Below, one piece after another: positions 7,053-14,795 of a stretch of DNA of 20,638 bases. The notes beneath the pieces were generated by a model. That model was not told the DNA's origin and did not search any database. It saw only the letters and a program-made list of their open reading frames with translations. How positions within the stretch are numbered: the stretch's first letter is position 1; each line of letters starts with the position of its first letter. Source of the stretch: Streptococcus sp. (GTDB lineage: Bacteria > Bacillota > Bacilli > Lactobacillales > Streptococcaceae); NCBI GenBank assembly GCA_030825825.1, contig JAPJPE010000003.1, forward strand, positions 5,293 to 25,930, written 5' to 3'. The position numbers were made by a program, and so were the translations under genes.

Positions 7053-8210
7053 TTATTTAGTTTTTTCTTTTCGTTTTTGACGAACTTCCTCCCGGTAGGA
7101 AGAATTCCCTATATAGCGCAGAAGATTTAACAAAGGACTGTGATGTGGCCCCAGAACCCCGATCAATTCTGCTAACAGCTCTACTCCAAACAAGAGCCCG
7201 ATCACAAGTAGGACACCCCCAATGCGACTCGAGATGTTGAGCAAGAGAGAAATCAAGGAGAAGATCATCGAAATTCCATAGATCACAAGTACAGTTCCCC
7301 GATGTGTCAAGCCCAGAGAAAGAAGTCGGTGGTGCAAGTGATTGCGATCCGGTTTATAAAATTTTTGACCAGAAAGAGTCCGACGGATAATGGCTAAAAA
7401 GGTATCTGTAATCGGCACTCCGAGGATAATCATTGGGGTAACTACTGCAACAGCTGTCGCATTTTTCAAACCTTGCAAGGATAAGACAGAAATCATGAAT
7501 CCGATAAACAAGGCACCAGTGTCTCCCAGATAGAGAATGGCCGGATGGTAGTTAAAGGGAAAGAAACCTGCGATGGACGCAACCAAGACAAAGATCGTCA
7601 TGGTCAGAAAGAGATTGGGTACTGGAAGAAAGAAATAGGACACAATCCCCATTGTCACTAGGGAAATAATAGAGACCCCACTCACCAATCCATCTAATCC
7701 ATCAATCAGATTGACCGCATTGGTAATAGAAACAATCCAAATCACCGTCAAAAGATACGATAGCCATGGTTCAAAATGAAGTAAGGGACCACCGAATGGA
7801 ATCTTAAAATCATTCAGCCGAAAATCTGTCAAAAACCAGACCAGACTCGCTGCCAGCAGGATGCCGATCATCTTTTTCTTGGCAGACAACTCTTTTACAT
7901 CATCGATCAATCCTGTGAGCGCGATAATCCATCCTGCGCCCACGACCGGCAAGGTATAGGATAGGTAACTTTTGATTGGTGCGGTGGTGGATGTCAGCAT
8001 AGGAATAAACACAAGAGTCGCAATTGAAAAAGCAATCACGATAGACAGTCCACCCGCGCTTGGCATAGGCTTGGTATTGATCCGACGCGCATTCGGATAA
8101 TCTACGGCATCAATCTTAAAGGAGAATAGGCGAACCAAGGGCGTCAATACCAAGGCAATCATAAAAGTTCCAATCAGCACCAGAACAAATTGCAAGGAAA
8201 AGGACATCAT
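7053..8210 (-). CDS. rgpG: Undecaprenyl-phosphate GlcNAc-1-phosphate transferase (RgpG/TagO/WecA family)
   Basis: Polytopic membrane enzyme of 385 residues with about ten hydrophobic segments. The family transfers GlcNAc-1-phosphate from UDP-GlcNAc to undecaprenyl-phosphate, starting synthesis of wall glycopolymers (rhamnan or teichoic-acid-like polymers). Family motifs are present: DD at 103-104 in GLIDDVKEL, NAVNLIDGLDGL (164-175), YLGDTGA (227-233) and the cytoplasmic HLHHRL (291-296). The C-terminus is basic (EEVRQKRKEKTK). Its start overlaps the mecA stop by four bases (ATGA), so the two are probably translated in a coupled way. Gene order next to suf and mecA matches the S. mutans locus where this gene is named rgpG. 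The exact polymer made in this organism is unknown. Confidence 0.92.
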   Translation of the reverse strand: MMSFSLQFVLVLIGTFMIALVLTPLVRLFSFKIDAVDYPNARRINTKPMPSAGGLSIVIAFSIATLVFIPMLTSTTAPIKSYLSYTLPVVGAGWIIALTGLIDDVKELSAKKKMIGILLAASLVWFLTDFRLNDFKIPFGGPLLHFEPWLSYLLTVIWIVSITNAVNLIDGLDGLVSGVSIISLVTMGIVSYFFLPVPNLFLTMTIFVLVASIAGFFPFNYHPAILYLGDTGALFIGFMISVLSLQGLKNATAVAVVTPMIILGVPITDTFLAIIRRTLSGQKFYKPDRNHLHHRLLSLGLTHRGTVLVIYGISMIFSLISLLLNISSRIGGVLLVIGLLFGVELLAELIGVLGPHHSPLLNLLRYIGNSSYREEVRQKRKEKTK

Positions 8211-8944
8211 AAGCTAGCAACTTTCTTCAAATTCTCAATCGCACCAGACACCATTAATAAATGACCATGTTCCTGCAGAACTGCCCGTGTCACTTCTGAA
8301 TCATCCGCATACTCCCGAATGATAGCAAGTAACCAGGTTGGATATTGATTTGGTTGATCCTCTGTATCGATCAAGACGGTTAAATAATAATCGGATCCCA
8401 TTTTGTATAATTCAGAGGTATCCACTGGAAAGCTTACCGTTTTTGAAAAGGCAACTGCTTGCTGGATATTTGAAAAACGCAAAATGTAATAAATATACTG
8501 ACTTACTGGTGCTTCAGATGTCGAATCTTGTTCTTGATTGTCCCGCAACTCTTCTTGTTCCAAATGGTGAATGGCTTCTGCATCCCCTTTTGTCTTATCA
8601 GAGATTGTTTTTTCCAAGGTTTTGATAAATTCATCTGGCGTCATGCGCGACAACTCTTCCATATCAGGAAGATCTGACAAATCCTCAAAATCCAATTGTT
8701 GGTCAATTTTTGATTTGGTAACAAAAACATCCAATTTATCTGGTTTTGGTGTCACACGGAAACTCAGCATCCCGCTATCCAGGAAGCTTTCAGGCATTTC
8801 GAGCTCATCCAAAATAGTGTAGAAAAATTCTTCTGTTTTTTCTTGTGGGACAAGGAAATCAGCAATTTCCATCCCACGTTCTTCTAAGTCTTCTAGTTGG
8901 ATTGTGATCTTAATTGTTGAATCACTAATTTGCTTCATCTTCAT
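8207..8944 (-). CDS. mecA: Adaptor protein MecA
   Basis: MecA of 245 residues, the adaptor that delivers substrates to the ClpC-ClpP protease. In streptococci it targets competence regulators such as ComX/ComW. The N-terminal substrate-binding domain begins MKMKQISDSTIKITIQLEDL and includes DFLVPQEKTEEFFYTILDEL. An acidic linker follows (about 85-145, rich in E and D), then the ClpC-binding C-terminal domain with YIYYILRFSNIQQAVAF and TWLLAIIREYADDSEV. The first ATG (8944) is chosen because GAGG lies 7 bases upstream. The gene has its own strong promoter and overlaps rgpG by 4 bases. The link to rgpG is conserved in streptococci, but no functional connection can be read from the sequence. Confidence 0.96.
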   Translation of the reverse strand: MKMKQISDSTIKITIQLEDLEERGMEIADFLVPQEKTEEFFYTILDELEMPESFLDSGMLSFRVTPKPDKLDVFVTKSKIDQQLDFEDLSDLPDMEELSRMTPDEFIKTLEKTISDKTKGDAEAIHHLEQEELRDNQEQDSTSEAPVSQYIYYILRFSNIQQAVAFSKTVSFPVDTSELYKMGSDYYLTVLIDTEDQPNQYPTWLLAIIREYADDSEVTRAVLQEHGHLLMVSGAIENLKKVASL

Positions 8945-8972
8945 AGCATAACCTCATACTTCTAGTCTTACT

Positions 8973-9001
8973 ATTATACTAAAAAATTGGATAGAATTCA
9001 A
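8973..9001 (-). promoter_or_regulatory. Promoter of mecA-rgpG
   Basis: On the minus strand, -35 TTGAAT (9001-8996), a 17-base spacer and a perfect -10 TATAAT (8978-8973), with the mecA ATG 28 bases downstream. It lies directly after the uppP terminator-like hairpin. Confidence 0.8.
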
Positions 9002-9020
9002 AAAAAGGATGCATCGAAAA

Positions 9021-9047
9021 GAGGTCGGGACAAAAGTCTCCAACCTC
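9021..9047 (-). terminator. Streptococcal palindromic repeat acting as uppP terminator
   Basis: Plus strand GAGGTCGGGAC, AAAA, GTCTCCAACCTC forms an imperfect hairpin. On the minus strand it is followed by TTTTC, so it can end the uppP transcript. The sequence resembles the short GAGGCTGGGAC...GTCCCAGCCTC palindromes scattered between genes in viridans streptococci (from general knowledge). A related half-site occurs at 20544. Confidence 0.6.
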
Positions 9048-9079
9048 GAAAAATAATTTGATCGAGTTCAACCGATCTC

Positions 9080-9916
9080 TTAGAAAATAACACGGAAGAG
9101 TCCATACAATAGCAAGATGGAACCAAGAACGATCCGGTATTTCCCAAAGACGGTGAAATCATGATTTTTCACATAATCTGTCAAGAAGCGGATGGCGTAC
9201 ATGCTGACCACAAAGGCCACTCCCATCGCTACCAGTAGAATAAAGAGTTGCCCCAGTGCTAGTGAATGCCCGCCAAGAGCGAATTTCCCAACCTTTAAGA
9301 GGCTAGCGCCAAACATGGCTGGGATCCCCAAATAAAAGGTAAATTCTGTCACCACTGGGCGGCTAACACCATTGATCAAGCCACCTACAATCGTAGCACC
9401 TGAACGGCTTGTTCCTGGAAATAGCGATAAAACTTGGAAGAGTCCGATATAAAGAGCTGTTCGATAAGGTAGCTTATGCAATTCCGTTACTGCTGGCTCA
9501 ACTTGTTCCCGTCTTTCCAGATAGATAAAGGCAATCCCGTAGGTGATCAACATAATCGCAACGGAAATCGAATTGTGAAAATGCGCCTCAAACCAATCAT
9601 CTAATTTAAAAACAAAGACAAGCGGGAGCGTTGCAACCGCAACTTTTGCCCATAATTGCCAGGTCCGCCGTACTTCGATTGGAGATTTACCAGGTTTGAA
9701 GGGATACAATTTATCGAAATAAATCACCACAACCGCTAGAATCGCACCCAATTGGATCACGACATTGAACATCTCCATAAAGGCTGGATCTTGATTTTTA
9801 AACTGCACAAAATCCTGTAACAGAATCAAGTGACCTGTACTTGAGATCGGCAACCATTCTGTAATCCCCTCGACAATCCCAAAAAGAACCGCCTTGATTA
9901 ATTCGATCAGAAACAT
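9080..9916 (-). CDS. uppP: Undecaprenyl-diphosphatase UppP (BacA family)
   Basis: Integral membrane phosphatase of 278 residues, close to the usual 265-285. It dephosphorylates undecaprenyl-diphosphate to recycle the lipid carrier for peptidoglycan and other wall polymers, and its overexpression gives bacitracin resistance in other species. Signature motifs are GIVEGITEWLPISSTGHLIL (13-32), with the two conserved glutamates E16 and E20 and H29, and PGTSRSGAT (167-175), with R171. About eight hydrophobic segments are visible. The ATG is preceded by AGGAGAAAAAG. It is a single-gene unit with its own extended -10 promoter upstream and a hairpin terminator downstream. Its lipid product is the substrate of the nearby rgpG product. 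Confidence 0.96.
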   Translation of the reverse strand: MFLIELIKAVLFGIVEGITEWLPISSTGHLILLQDFVQFKNQDPAFMEMFNVVIQLGAILAVVVIYFDKLYPFKPGKSPIEVRRTWQLWAKVAVATLPLVFVFKLDDWFEAHFHNSISVAIMLITYGIAFIYLERREQVEPAVTELHKLPYRTALYIGLFQVLSLFPGTSRSGATIVGGLINGVSRPVVTEFTFYLGIPAMFGASLLKVGKFALGGHSLALGQLFILLVAMGVAFVVSMYAIRFLTDYVKNHDFTVFGKYRIVLGSILLLYGLFRVIF

Positions 9917-9944
9917 CTTTTTCTCCTAAACTTACATTTGCTCT

Positions 9945-9953
9945 ATTATATCA
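9945..9953 (-). promoter_or_regulatory. Extended -10 promoter of uppP
   Basis: TGATATAAT on the minus strand gives an extended -10 with perfect TATAAT (9950-9945), 28 bases before the uppP start codon. The -35 region is poor. Confidence 0.65.
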
Positions 9954-10024
9954 TAAATCTATGGACTGGACCAGGCCTTCTAAACTAGAAGGGAAAGAGC
10001 GACCAAGACCATTCTTAGTGCTAC

Positions 10025-11932
10025 TTAGAAGGCACCAAAGCCTCCTCCGCCTCCTCCGCCAGAGAAACCTCCTCCACTACCAGAGGAAACTGTGAAATGA
10101 CTAGCTGTCGATGCTGTCGATCCATAGGTAGACATGGCATGACTTGAGTGGGTCACATCATGATAGAACGGGGTGTAAACGAAGGCGTTTAAGGCTTGAT
10201 TTTCTAAATGAATATTCCGAAGTTTCATGACCTTTGTGACCTGATCAGCTACACCATACAAGGCCGCATAGACCAATAAGCGATTCCATAGGACCAGAGA
10301 CTGCAACTCTGCATCGTTGAGGTGGGCAATCTCTTTCAACATCCGACCAAAACTATCCCAGTAATAGCGTTGCTCAGCACCCGCAAGATTGACAACACCA
10401 TCTCGTAGGCAGGCTTTAAAGACACCATTGAAGCGCACTGGCATAAACCAAAGTGTGAGGATCCCTATCAAACAAGGAACAGAGAACCAACCCATCCCAA
10501 AGATGGCAAAGATTTCTGCTCCAAGAGCGATAAACCAAGCAGCCCAACCAAAGAAGAGACTTCGTCTAGCTTGCGCTTCTTCTTTTGCCTCTAAAGGGCG
10601 ATAGTAGCTTGGCAAATGGAGATCTTCCACCTTGCGATGAACATCTCTGGCCACTTGGTTGACAGCCGTATCAAAACGACCCTGAGCCCAACTTCCTAGT
10701 GAACGAATGGCATCTTGATCTGCTTTTTTGGCATGTTTGTATACATCATCACTAAATTTATAATTCTCAAAGAGACGGTTAACAGGACAGGAAACTTGAT
10801 CCCCAAAAGCCATATTCATAAAGGAGCGTTCAAAATCATCCACATGTCCATGAGACTTCCTGGTCAAAACGACTTCATTTCCTTGTTGCTCGTAGACAAT
10901 CACTCCACGATCCATCAGATCCAGCAAAGTAGCTTGAAGCATTTTTTCAAATGTAAACACCGGCGGAGTCGCCTTCTCTTTATTAGTCGGGGAGGCCTCG
11001 TCTAATTCGGCTGAATAAACAACTGAGCTCATGACAAGAGGTGCAATGTCCTGTGGAATTTCATAAAGACGAGTATCAGTCGGATAGGTCACACCAGGCC
11101 AAATCATTTTTTTGAACCGATTGCGACCCAAGAGAGAAAGAAGCCAGAGTGCAATAATGAAGGCTGGCAAGATCCAGTTCCAAAACATGCGTGTCCAGTA
11201 TTTTTCCTGTTCAATTTTAGCTTGGTTCTTGTGAAATTCATCCAATTTGGTTAATCCTGTATTTCGACCAGAATCATACAAAGTAGTTAGATCTGACTTC
11301 AACCAGTAACCATACAACTCCACAGCCTTTCCTTTACCTAGGTTATAGAAAGTAGCAGAATAGATTCCATCTTCTTTCTTTACAGTCACATCCGGTCCCA
11401 TAAAGGCTGTATGGATATACAGTTCCGATTGGGCATTAGCTGGTGCAAACTTAGGAATAACACGAAATTGAACCTCGTCCACCTTCTGATCACCATCTGT
11501 GATCGGTTTCCAGTTCAACTCCAAGATATCCTTGTGTGAATAGAGGAGATTTTTTAATTTCCATGTAACTTTAATTTTGACAGTATCTGTCGCTACACCA
11601 CTGTTATAAATTTTCACTCGGTAGCCATCACCTAGATTCGTAATCTCGGGTTCTCTTTGAAGCTCACGACCTTCCACCTCAACCTTTGGCGGTATCTCAA
11701 TCGCAAAGCCTTGTGGCATGTTCCCTGCCGTTCCTAGGCTAACATACTGCCCTCTATAAGAATCTTTGAAATAATAAACCAGTTCTTCCTCATAGGTGGC
11801 GTCGTCCCAGGTGTCCAAGGTCAAGGTTCCACCATAGTAAAGTACATCATAAGATGGGCTAGATGCATGGACGTTCTGACTAACAAAAAGGCAGGCCAGA
11901 AAGGCGAAAATAACATACAAATACTTTTTCAT
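10025..11932 (-). CDS. DUF2207 family membrane protein with glycine-rich C-terminus
   Basis: Starting at 11932, the product is 635 residues. This start is chosen because AAAGGAG lies 9 bases upstream and it gives a clean signal peptide (MKKYLYVIFAFLACLFVSQN, cleavage near residue 23); the frame is open further upstream, but that adds an unlikely basic extension. An extracellular beta-rich region (about 24-240) matches the DUF2207 type. A transmembrane segment follows (about 249-269, WILPAFIIALWLLSLLG), then a cytoplasmic region, a hydrophobic pair (about 458-502), another soluble region, and a tail SSGSGGGFSGGGGGGGFGAF. The biochemical role of DUF2207 proteins is not established. The gene stands alone, divergent from the amino-acid importer. 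The Gly-rich end is usual for this family. Confidence 0.88.
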   Translation of the reverse strand: MKKYLYVIFAFLACLFVSQNVHASSPSYDVLYYGGTLTLDTWDDATYEEELVYYFKDSYRGQYVSLGTAGNMPQGFAIEIPPKVEVEGRELQREPEITNLGDGYRVKIYNSGVATDTVKIKVTWKLKNLLYSHKDILELNWKPITDGDQKVDEVQFRVIPKFAPANAQSELYIHTAFMGPDVTVKKEDGIYSATFYNLGKGKAVELYGYWLKSDLTTLYDSGRNTGLTKLDEFHKNQAKIEQEKYWTRMFWNWILPAFIIALWLLSLLGRNRFKKMIWPGVTYPTDTRLYEIPQDIAPLVMSSVVYSAELDEASPTNKEKATPPVFTFEKMLQATLLDLMDRGVIVYEQQGNEVVLTRKSHGHVDDFERSFMNMAFGDQVSCPVNRLFENYKFSDDVYKHAKKADQDAIRSLGSWAQGRFDTAVNQVARDVHRKVEDLHLPSYYRPLEAKEEAQARRSLFFGWAAWFIALGAEIFAIFGMGWFSVPCLIGILTLWFMPVRFNGVFKACLRDGVVNLAGAEQRYYWDSFGRMLKEIAHLNDAELQSLVLWNRLLVYAALYGVADQVTKVMKLRNIHLENQALNAFVYTPFYHDVTHSSHAMSTYGSTASTASHFTVSSGSGGGFSGGGGGGGFGAF

Positions 11933-11953
11933 TTGATCACGCTCCTTTGTATT

Positions 11954-11962
11954 ATTATAGCA
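11954..11962 (-). promoter_or_regulatory. Extended -10 promoter of the DUF2207 gene
   Basis: TGCTATAAT on the minus strand is an extended -10 with perfect TATAAT (11959-11954), 21 bases before the chosen start at 11932. Its position also argues against the longer reading frame start at 12016. Confidence 0.65.
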
Positions 11963-11988
11963 TTTTTTAAATAAAAAGAGGACCATGT

Positions 11989-12017
11989 TTGAAATGCAGC
12001 CTATTTTACTGTACAAT
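11989..12017 (+). promoter_or_regulatory. Promoter of the amino-acid ABC importer
   Basis: TTGAAA (11989-11994), a 17-base spacer, and TACAAT (12012-12017). The start codon at 12050 is preceded by AGGAAGAGGAGAAAAA. The promoter is back-to-back with that of the DUF2207 gene. Confidence 0.75.
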
Positions 12018-12049
12018 AGGAGAAGTTAAAATAAGGAAGAGGAGAAAAA

Positions 12050-13612
12050 ATGAAAAAAACATTATTCGCGCTCTTAACAGGGCTTTTCATTTGCCTGGGG
12101 ATCACACAGGTTGTTCATGCAGATGACTATTTACGAATCGGAATGGAAGCAGCCTACGCTCCTTTCAACTGGACCCAAGAAGATGATGCAAATGGAGCTG
12201 TTAAAATTGACGGTACCAATCAATATGCCAATGGGTACGATGTCCAAATCGCCAAAAAAGTTGCTGAGGAGTTAGGTAAAAAACCTCTGATCGTAAAAAC
12301 ATCTTGGAACGGTTTAATTCCAGCCCTCACTTCTGGTAAAATCGATATGATTATCGCTGGGATGAGTCCAACCGCTGAACGTAAAAAAGAGGTCGCCTTC
12401 TCCAAGAGCTACTATACCAGTGAACCGGTCATGCTCGTTCGTAAAGATGGAAACTATGCAAATGCTACTACCTTAGATGACTTTAAGGATGCAAAGGTCA
12501 CCTCTCAACAAGGGGTCTACCTCTATTCTCTCATTTCCCAACTCAAGGGTGCGAAACAAGAAACTGCAATGGGTGATTTTGCCCAGATGCGTCAAGCTTT
12601 AGAATCGGGTGTTATTGATGCCTATGTTTCTGAACGTCCCGAAGCCCTAACCGCCGAGTCCGCTAATTCTAAATTTAAGATGATTCAATTCAAAAAAGGA
12701 TTTGAAGTTGGGGAAGAAGATGCGACTATCGCTATCGGGATGAAGAAAGGTGACACTAGAATTGACCAAGTCAATGCCGCACTAGCTAAGATTTCGTCTG
12801 AAGACCAAGTTAAACTCATGGATGATATGATTAAGAAGCAACCAGCTTCCAGTGATGCTAGTGATGATAAGCAGACATTCTTTAGCCAAATGATGAAGAT
12901 TTTAAAGGATAATGGCCCACAGTTCTTACGGGGAACTGGAATGACCCTCTTAATCTCTATGACTGGAACTATCGCTGGGTTGATTATCGGTTTGTTAATC
13001 GGTGTCTTCCGGACAGCTCCGAAGGCTAAAAATAAATTCCTTGCTGGATGCCAAACTGCCTTTGGTTGGTTCCTCAATGTCTACATTGAAATCTTCCGTG
13101 GAACTCCGATGATCGTTCAATCCATGGTCATTTTCTACGGTTCCGCCCAAGCCTTTAACATTTCCTTGGATCGTACCTGGGCCGCCATCTTTATCGTATC
13201 CATCAATACCGGAGCTTATATGAGTGAGATTGTTCGTGGTGGGATCTTAGCAGTGGATCCAGGTCAGTTTGAAGCAGCGACTGCTCTAGGAATGACCCAT
13301 GGACAAACCATGCGCAAGGTCGTCCTTCCACAGGTTGTTCGCAATATCTTACCAGCAACAGGGAATGAATTTGTTATTAACATCAAGGATACATCTGTTT
13401 TGAATGTTATCTCTGTAGTTGAACTGTACTTTACAGGAAATACGGTCGCAACTCAAAACTACCAATACTTCCCAACCTTTACGATCATCGCTGTGATTTA
13501 CTTCGTTCTCACCTTTACCATCACACGAATTCTTCGCTACATCGAACGTCGCTTAGATTCTGATACTTATACTACAGGTGCCAATCAAATGCAAGTCAAT
13601 GAGGTGAAATAA
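12050..13612 (+). CDS. Polar amino-acid ABC transporter, fused substrate-binding protein and permease
   Basis: A 520-residue fusion. It has a signal peptide (1-24, ending VVHA) and then an SBP_bac_3 domain (about 26-262), with the typical LRIGMEAAYAPFNW start, GLIPALTSGKIDMIIAGMS and QGVYLYSLISQL. A short polar linker (about 263-275) leads to a BPD_transp_1/HisM-type permease domain (about 290-500). The EAA loop is FEAATALGMTHGQTMRKVVL (407-426), the contact site for the ATPase. The family imports glutamine, arginine or other polar amino acids; the substrate cannot be fixed from sequence. Fused binding-protein/permease proteins are well known in streptococci (GlnP-like). The gene shares the TAATG stop/start junction with the ATPase gene, so the two are translationally coupled. 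Confidence 0.95.
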   Translation: MKKTLFALLTGLFICLGITQVVHADDYLRIGMEAAYAPFNWTQEDDANGAVKIDGTNQYANGYDVQIAKKVAEELGKKPLIVKTSWNGLIPALTSGKIDMIIAGMSPTAERKKEVAFSKSYYTSEPVMLVRKDGNYANATTLDDFKDAKVTSQQGVYLYSLISQLKGAKQETAMGDFAQMRQALESGVIDAYVSERPEALTAESANSKFKMIQFKKGFEVGEEDATIAIGMKKGDTRIDQVNAALAKISSEDQVKLMDDMIKKQPASSDASDDKQTFFSQMMKILKDNGPQFLRGTGMTLLISMTGTIAGLIIGLLIGVFRTAPKAKNKFLAGCQTAFGWFLNVYIEIFRGTPMIVQSMVIFYGSAQAFNISLDRTWAAIFIVSINTGAYMSEIVRGGILAVDPGQFEAATALGMTHGQTMRKVVLPQVVRNILPATGNEFVINIKDTSVLNVISVVELYFTGNTVATQNYQYFPTFTIIAVIYFVLTFTITRILRYIERRLDSDTYTTGANQMQVNEVK

Positions 13613-14352
13613 TGGCAGAAAAAATTCTTGAAATTCAACATTTAAAAAAATCTTATGGTCAAAATGAGGTTTTGAAAGATATTTCGCTCACGGTTGAAAA
13701 AGGAGAGGTGATCTCCATCATCGGGAGCTCAGGTAGCGGAAAATCAACCTTTCTTCGTTCCATCAATCTTCTAGAGACTCCTACTGATGGAGAGATTCTC
13801 TATCGTGGGCAAAATGTTCTTGATCCTGAGTATGATCTTACCCACTACCGCGAGAAATTGGGAATGGTGTTCCAAAGCTTTAATCTCTTTGAAAATTTAA
13901 ATGTCTTAGAAAATACGATCGTTGCACAAACGACCGTCCTCAAGCGTGATCGTGAAAGCGCAGAAAAAGTTGCCAAAGAAAACCTTGAAAAAGTCGGTAT
14001 GGGATCTCAATATTGGGCTGCTCGTCCGAAACAACTTTCAGGAGGCCAAAAACAACGGGTTGCTATCGCGCGTGCCCTTTCCATGGATCCTGATGCCATC
14101 CTCTTTGATGAACCAACTTCCGCCCTGGACCCTGAAATGGTTGGGGAAGTTTTGAAAATCATGCAGGACCTCGCTAAAGAAGGTTTGACCATGATCGTCG
14201 TAACCCACGAAATGGAATTTGCCCGCGATGTCTCTAGCCGTGTCATCTTCATGGACAAGGGGGTCATTGCTGAGCAGGGAGATCCAAAAGAAATCTTTAG
14301 TAATCCCAAAGAAGAACGGACCAAGGAATTCCTTCAACGCTTCTTACACTAA
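13612..14352 (+). CDS. Polar amino-acid ABC transporter ATP-binding protein (GlnQ-like)
   Basis: ATPase of 246 residues that drives the importer encoded just upstream. Motifs: Walker A GSSGSGKST (38-46), Q-loop Q88 in MVFQSFNLF, signature LSGGQKQR (142-149), Walker B ILFDEPTSALDPE (163-175) and H-loop H199 in VVTHEMEFA. The pattern FQSFNLFENLNVLEN and the short 246-residue length fit the polar amino-acid uptake (PAAT) subfamily. Its ATG overlaps the stop codon of the permease gene by one base. A strong terminator follows 8 bases after the stop codon, so the importer is a two-gene operon. Confidence 0.96.
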   Translation: MAEKILEIQHLKKSYGQNEVLKDISLTVEKGEVISIIGSSGSGKSTFLRSINLLETPTDGEILYRGQNVLDPEYDLTHYREKLGMVFQSFNLFENLNVLENTIVAQTTVLKRDRESAEKVAKENLEKVGMGSQYWAARPKQLSGGQKQRVAIARALSMDPDAILFDEPTSALDPEMVGEVLKIMQDLAKEGLTMIVVTHEMEFARDVSSRVIFMDKGVIAEQGDPKEIFSNPKEERTKEFLQRFLH

Positions 14353-14360
14353 CCTCTTGA

Positions 14361-14398
14361 AACAGTTTGCTTACCAGTATGGAAGCAAGCTGTTTTTT
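14361..14398 (+). terminator. Terminator of the amino-acid importer operon
   Basis: A 12-bp stem (14361-14372 with 14383-14394, one G-U pair), a 10-base loop and a run of six T residues (14393-14398). Confidence 0.9.
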
Positions 14399-14425
14399 GT
14401 ACCTCCTCTTCTTTTAAGGCATAGA

Positions 14426-14456
14426 AAAAACCAGAGAGGAAGCCTCTCTGGTTTTT
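14426..14456. terminator. Bidirectional terminator after the 71-residue HTH gene
   Basis: AAAAACCAGAGAGG (14426-14439) pairs perfectly with CCTCTCTGGTTTTT (14443-14456) over a 3-base loop. It has A/T tracts on both sides, so it can stop transcripts from either direction. It lies 15 bases beyond the stop of the minus-strand small gene. Confidence 0.9.
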
Positions 14457-14471
14457 AATTGGAACAACAAA

Positions 14472-14687
14472 TTAATCTTCGAATTTTTGATGATTTTTGT
14501 CATAAAAATCAATCAATCCGAGTGCAGTTTCAAACGAGATGTTCTTCACTTTTGCACGTCCTTGAGCCAAGGCAATGATAGACATTTCACGGGCATTTGT
14601 TTCTTTACTGATACGATATCCCGTAATTTTCTTATCGCGTACCCATCCAACAACTGATTCTACTTTTTCAAAGTTCGATTTAGCCAT
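14472..14687 (-). CDS. Small HTH-like protein of unknown function
   Basis: A 71-residue protein with no signal peptide or membrane segment. Residues about 22-45 (TGYRISKETN...MSIIALAQGR) read like a Cro/XRE-type helix-turn-helix, followed by a further helix SFETALGLIDFYDK (51-64), as in small repressors. The N-terminal FEKVESVVGWVRDKK is a likely helix. The start is supported by GGAG 8 bases before the ATG and by a near-consensus promoter upstream. It is a monocistronic unit between the amino-acid importer and the SPFH gene; the place appears conserved in streptococci, where it is annotated as hypothetical. No target can be named. It could alternatively be a small helical protein that does not bind DNA. 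Confidence 0.8.
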   Translation of the reverse strand: MAKSNFEKVESVVGWVRDKKITGYRISKETNAREMSIIALAQGRAKVKNISFETALGLIDFYDKNHQKFED

Positions 14688-14719
14688 GATCTTTCTCCTA
14701 TATTATTATTTCCAATACT

Positions 14720-14748
14720 AATATAAATTGTTTTGCACATTTTGTCAA
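14720..14748 (-). promoter_or_regulatory. Near-consensus promoter of the 71-residue gene
   Basis: On the minus strand, a perfect -35 TTGACA (14748-14743), a 17-base spacer and -10 TATATT (14725-14720). It is the closest match to the sigma-A consensus -35 in the window. Confidence 0.8.
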
Positions 14749-14795
14749 CTAAAATCGCTGAAAATACGAACCTTTTTTAAAAAATGAGAAATAGT

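Noticed and set aside
9976..9992. CCTTCTA/TAGAAGG hairpin downstream of the DUF2207 gene as a terminator
   Set aside because: It has a 7-bp stem with a 3-base loop but no T-tract on the minus strand; too weak to call.
10715..11005. Plus-strand open frame of 96 codons within the DUF2207 gene
   Set aside because: It lies fully inside a gene with clear family features, and has no SD or domain.
11933..12016. N-terminal extension of the DUF2207 frame
   Set aside because: The SD at 9 bases and the signal peptide both support the start at 11932, and the extension would run across the gene's own -10 element.
12685..13077. Minus-strand 130-codon frame inside the amino-acid importer gene
   Set aside because: It is antisense to the conserved binding-protein/permease region; the composition is a mirror of the real frame and no start signals are visible.
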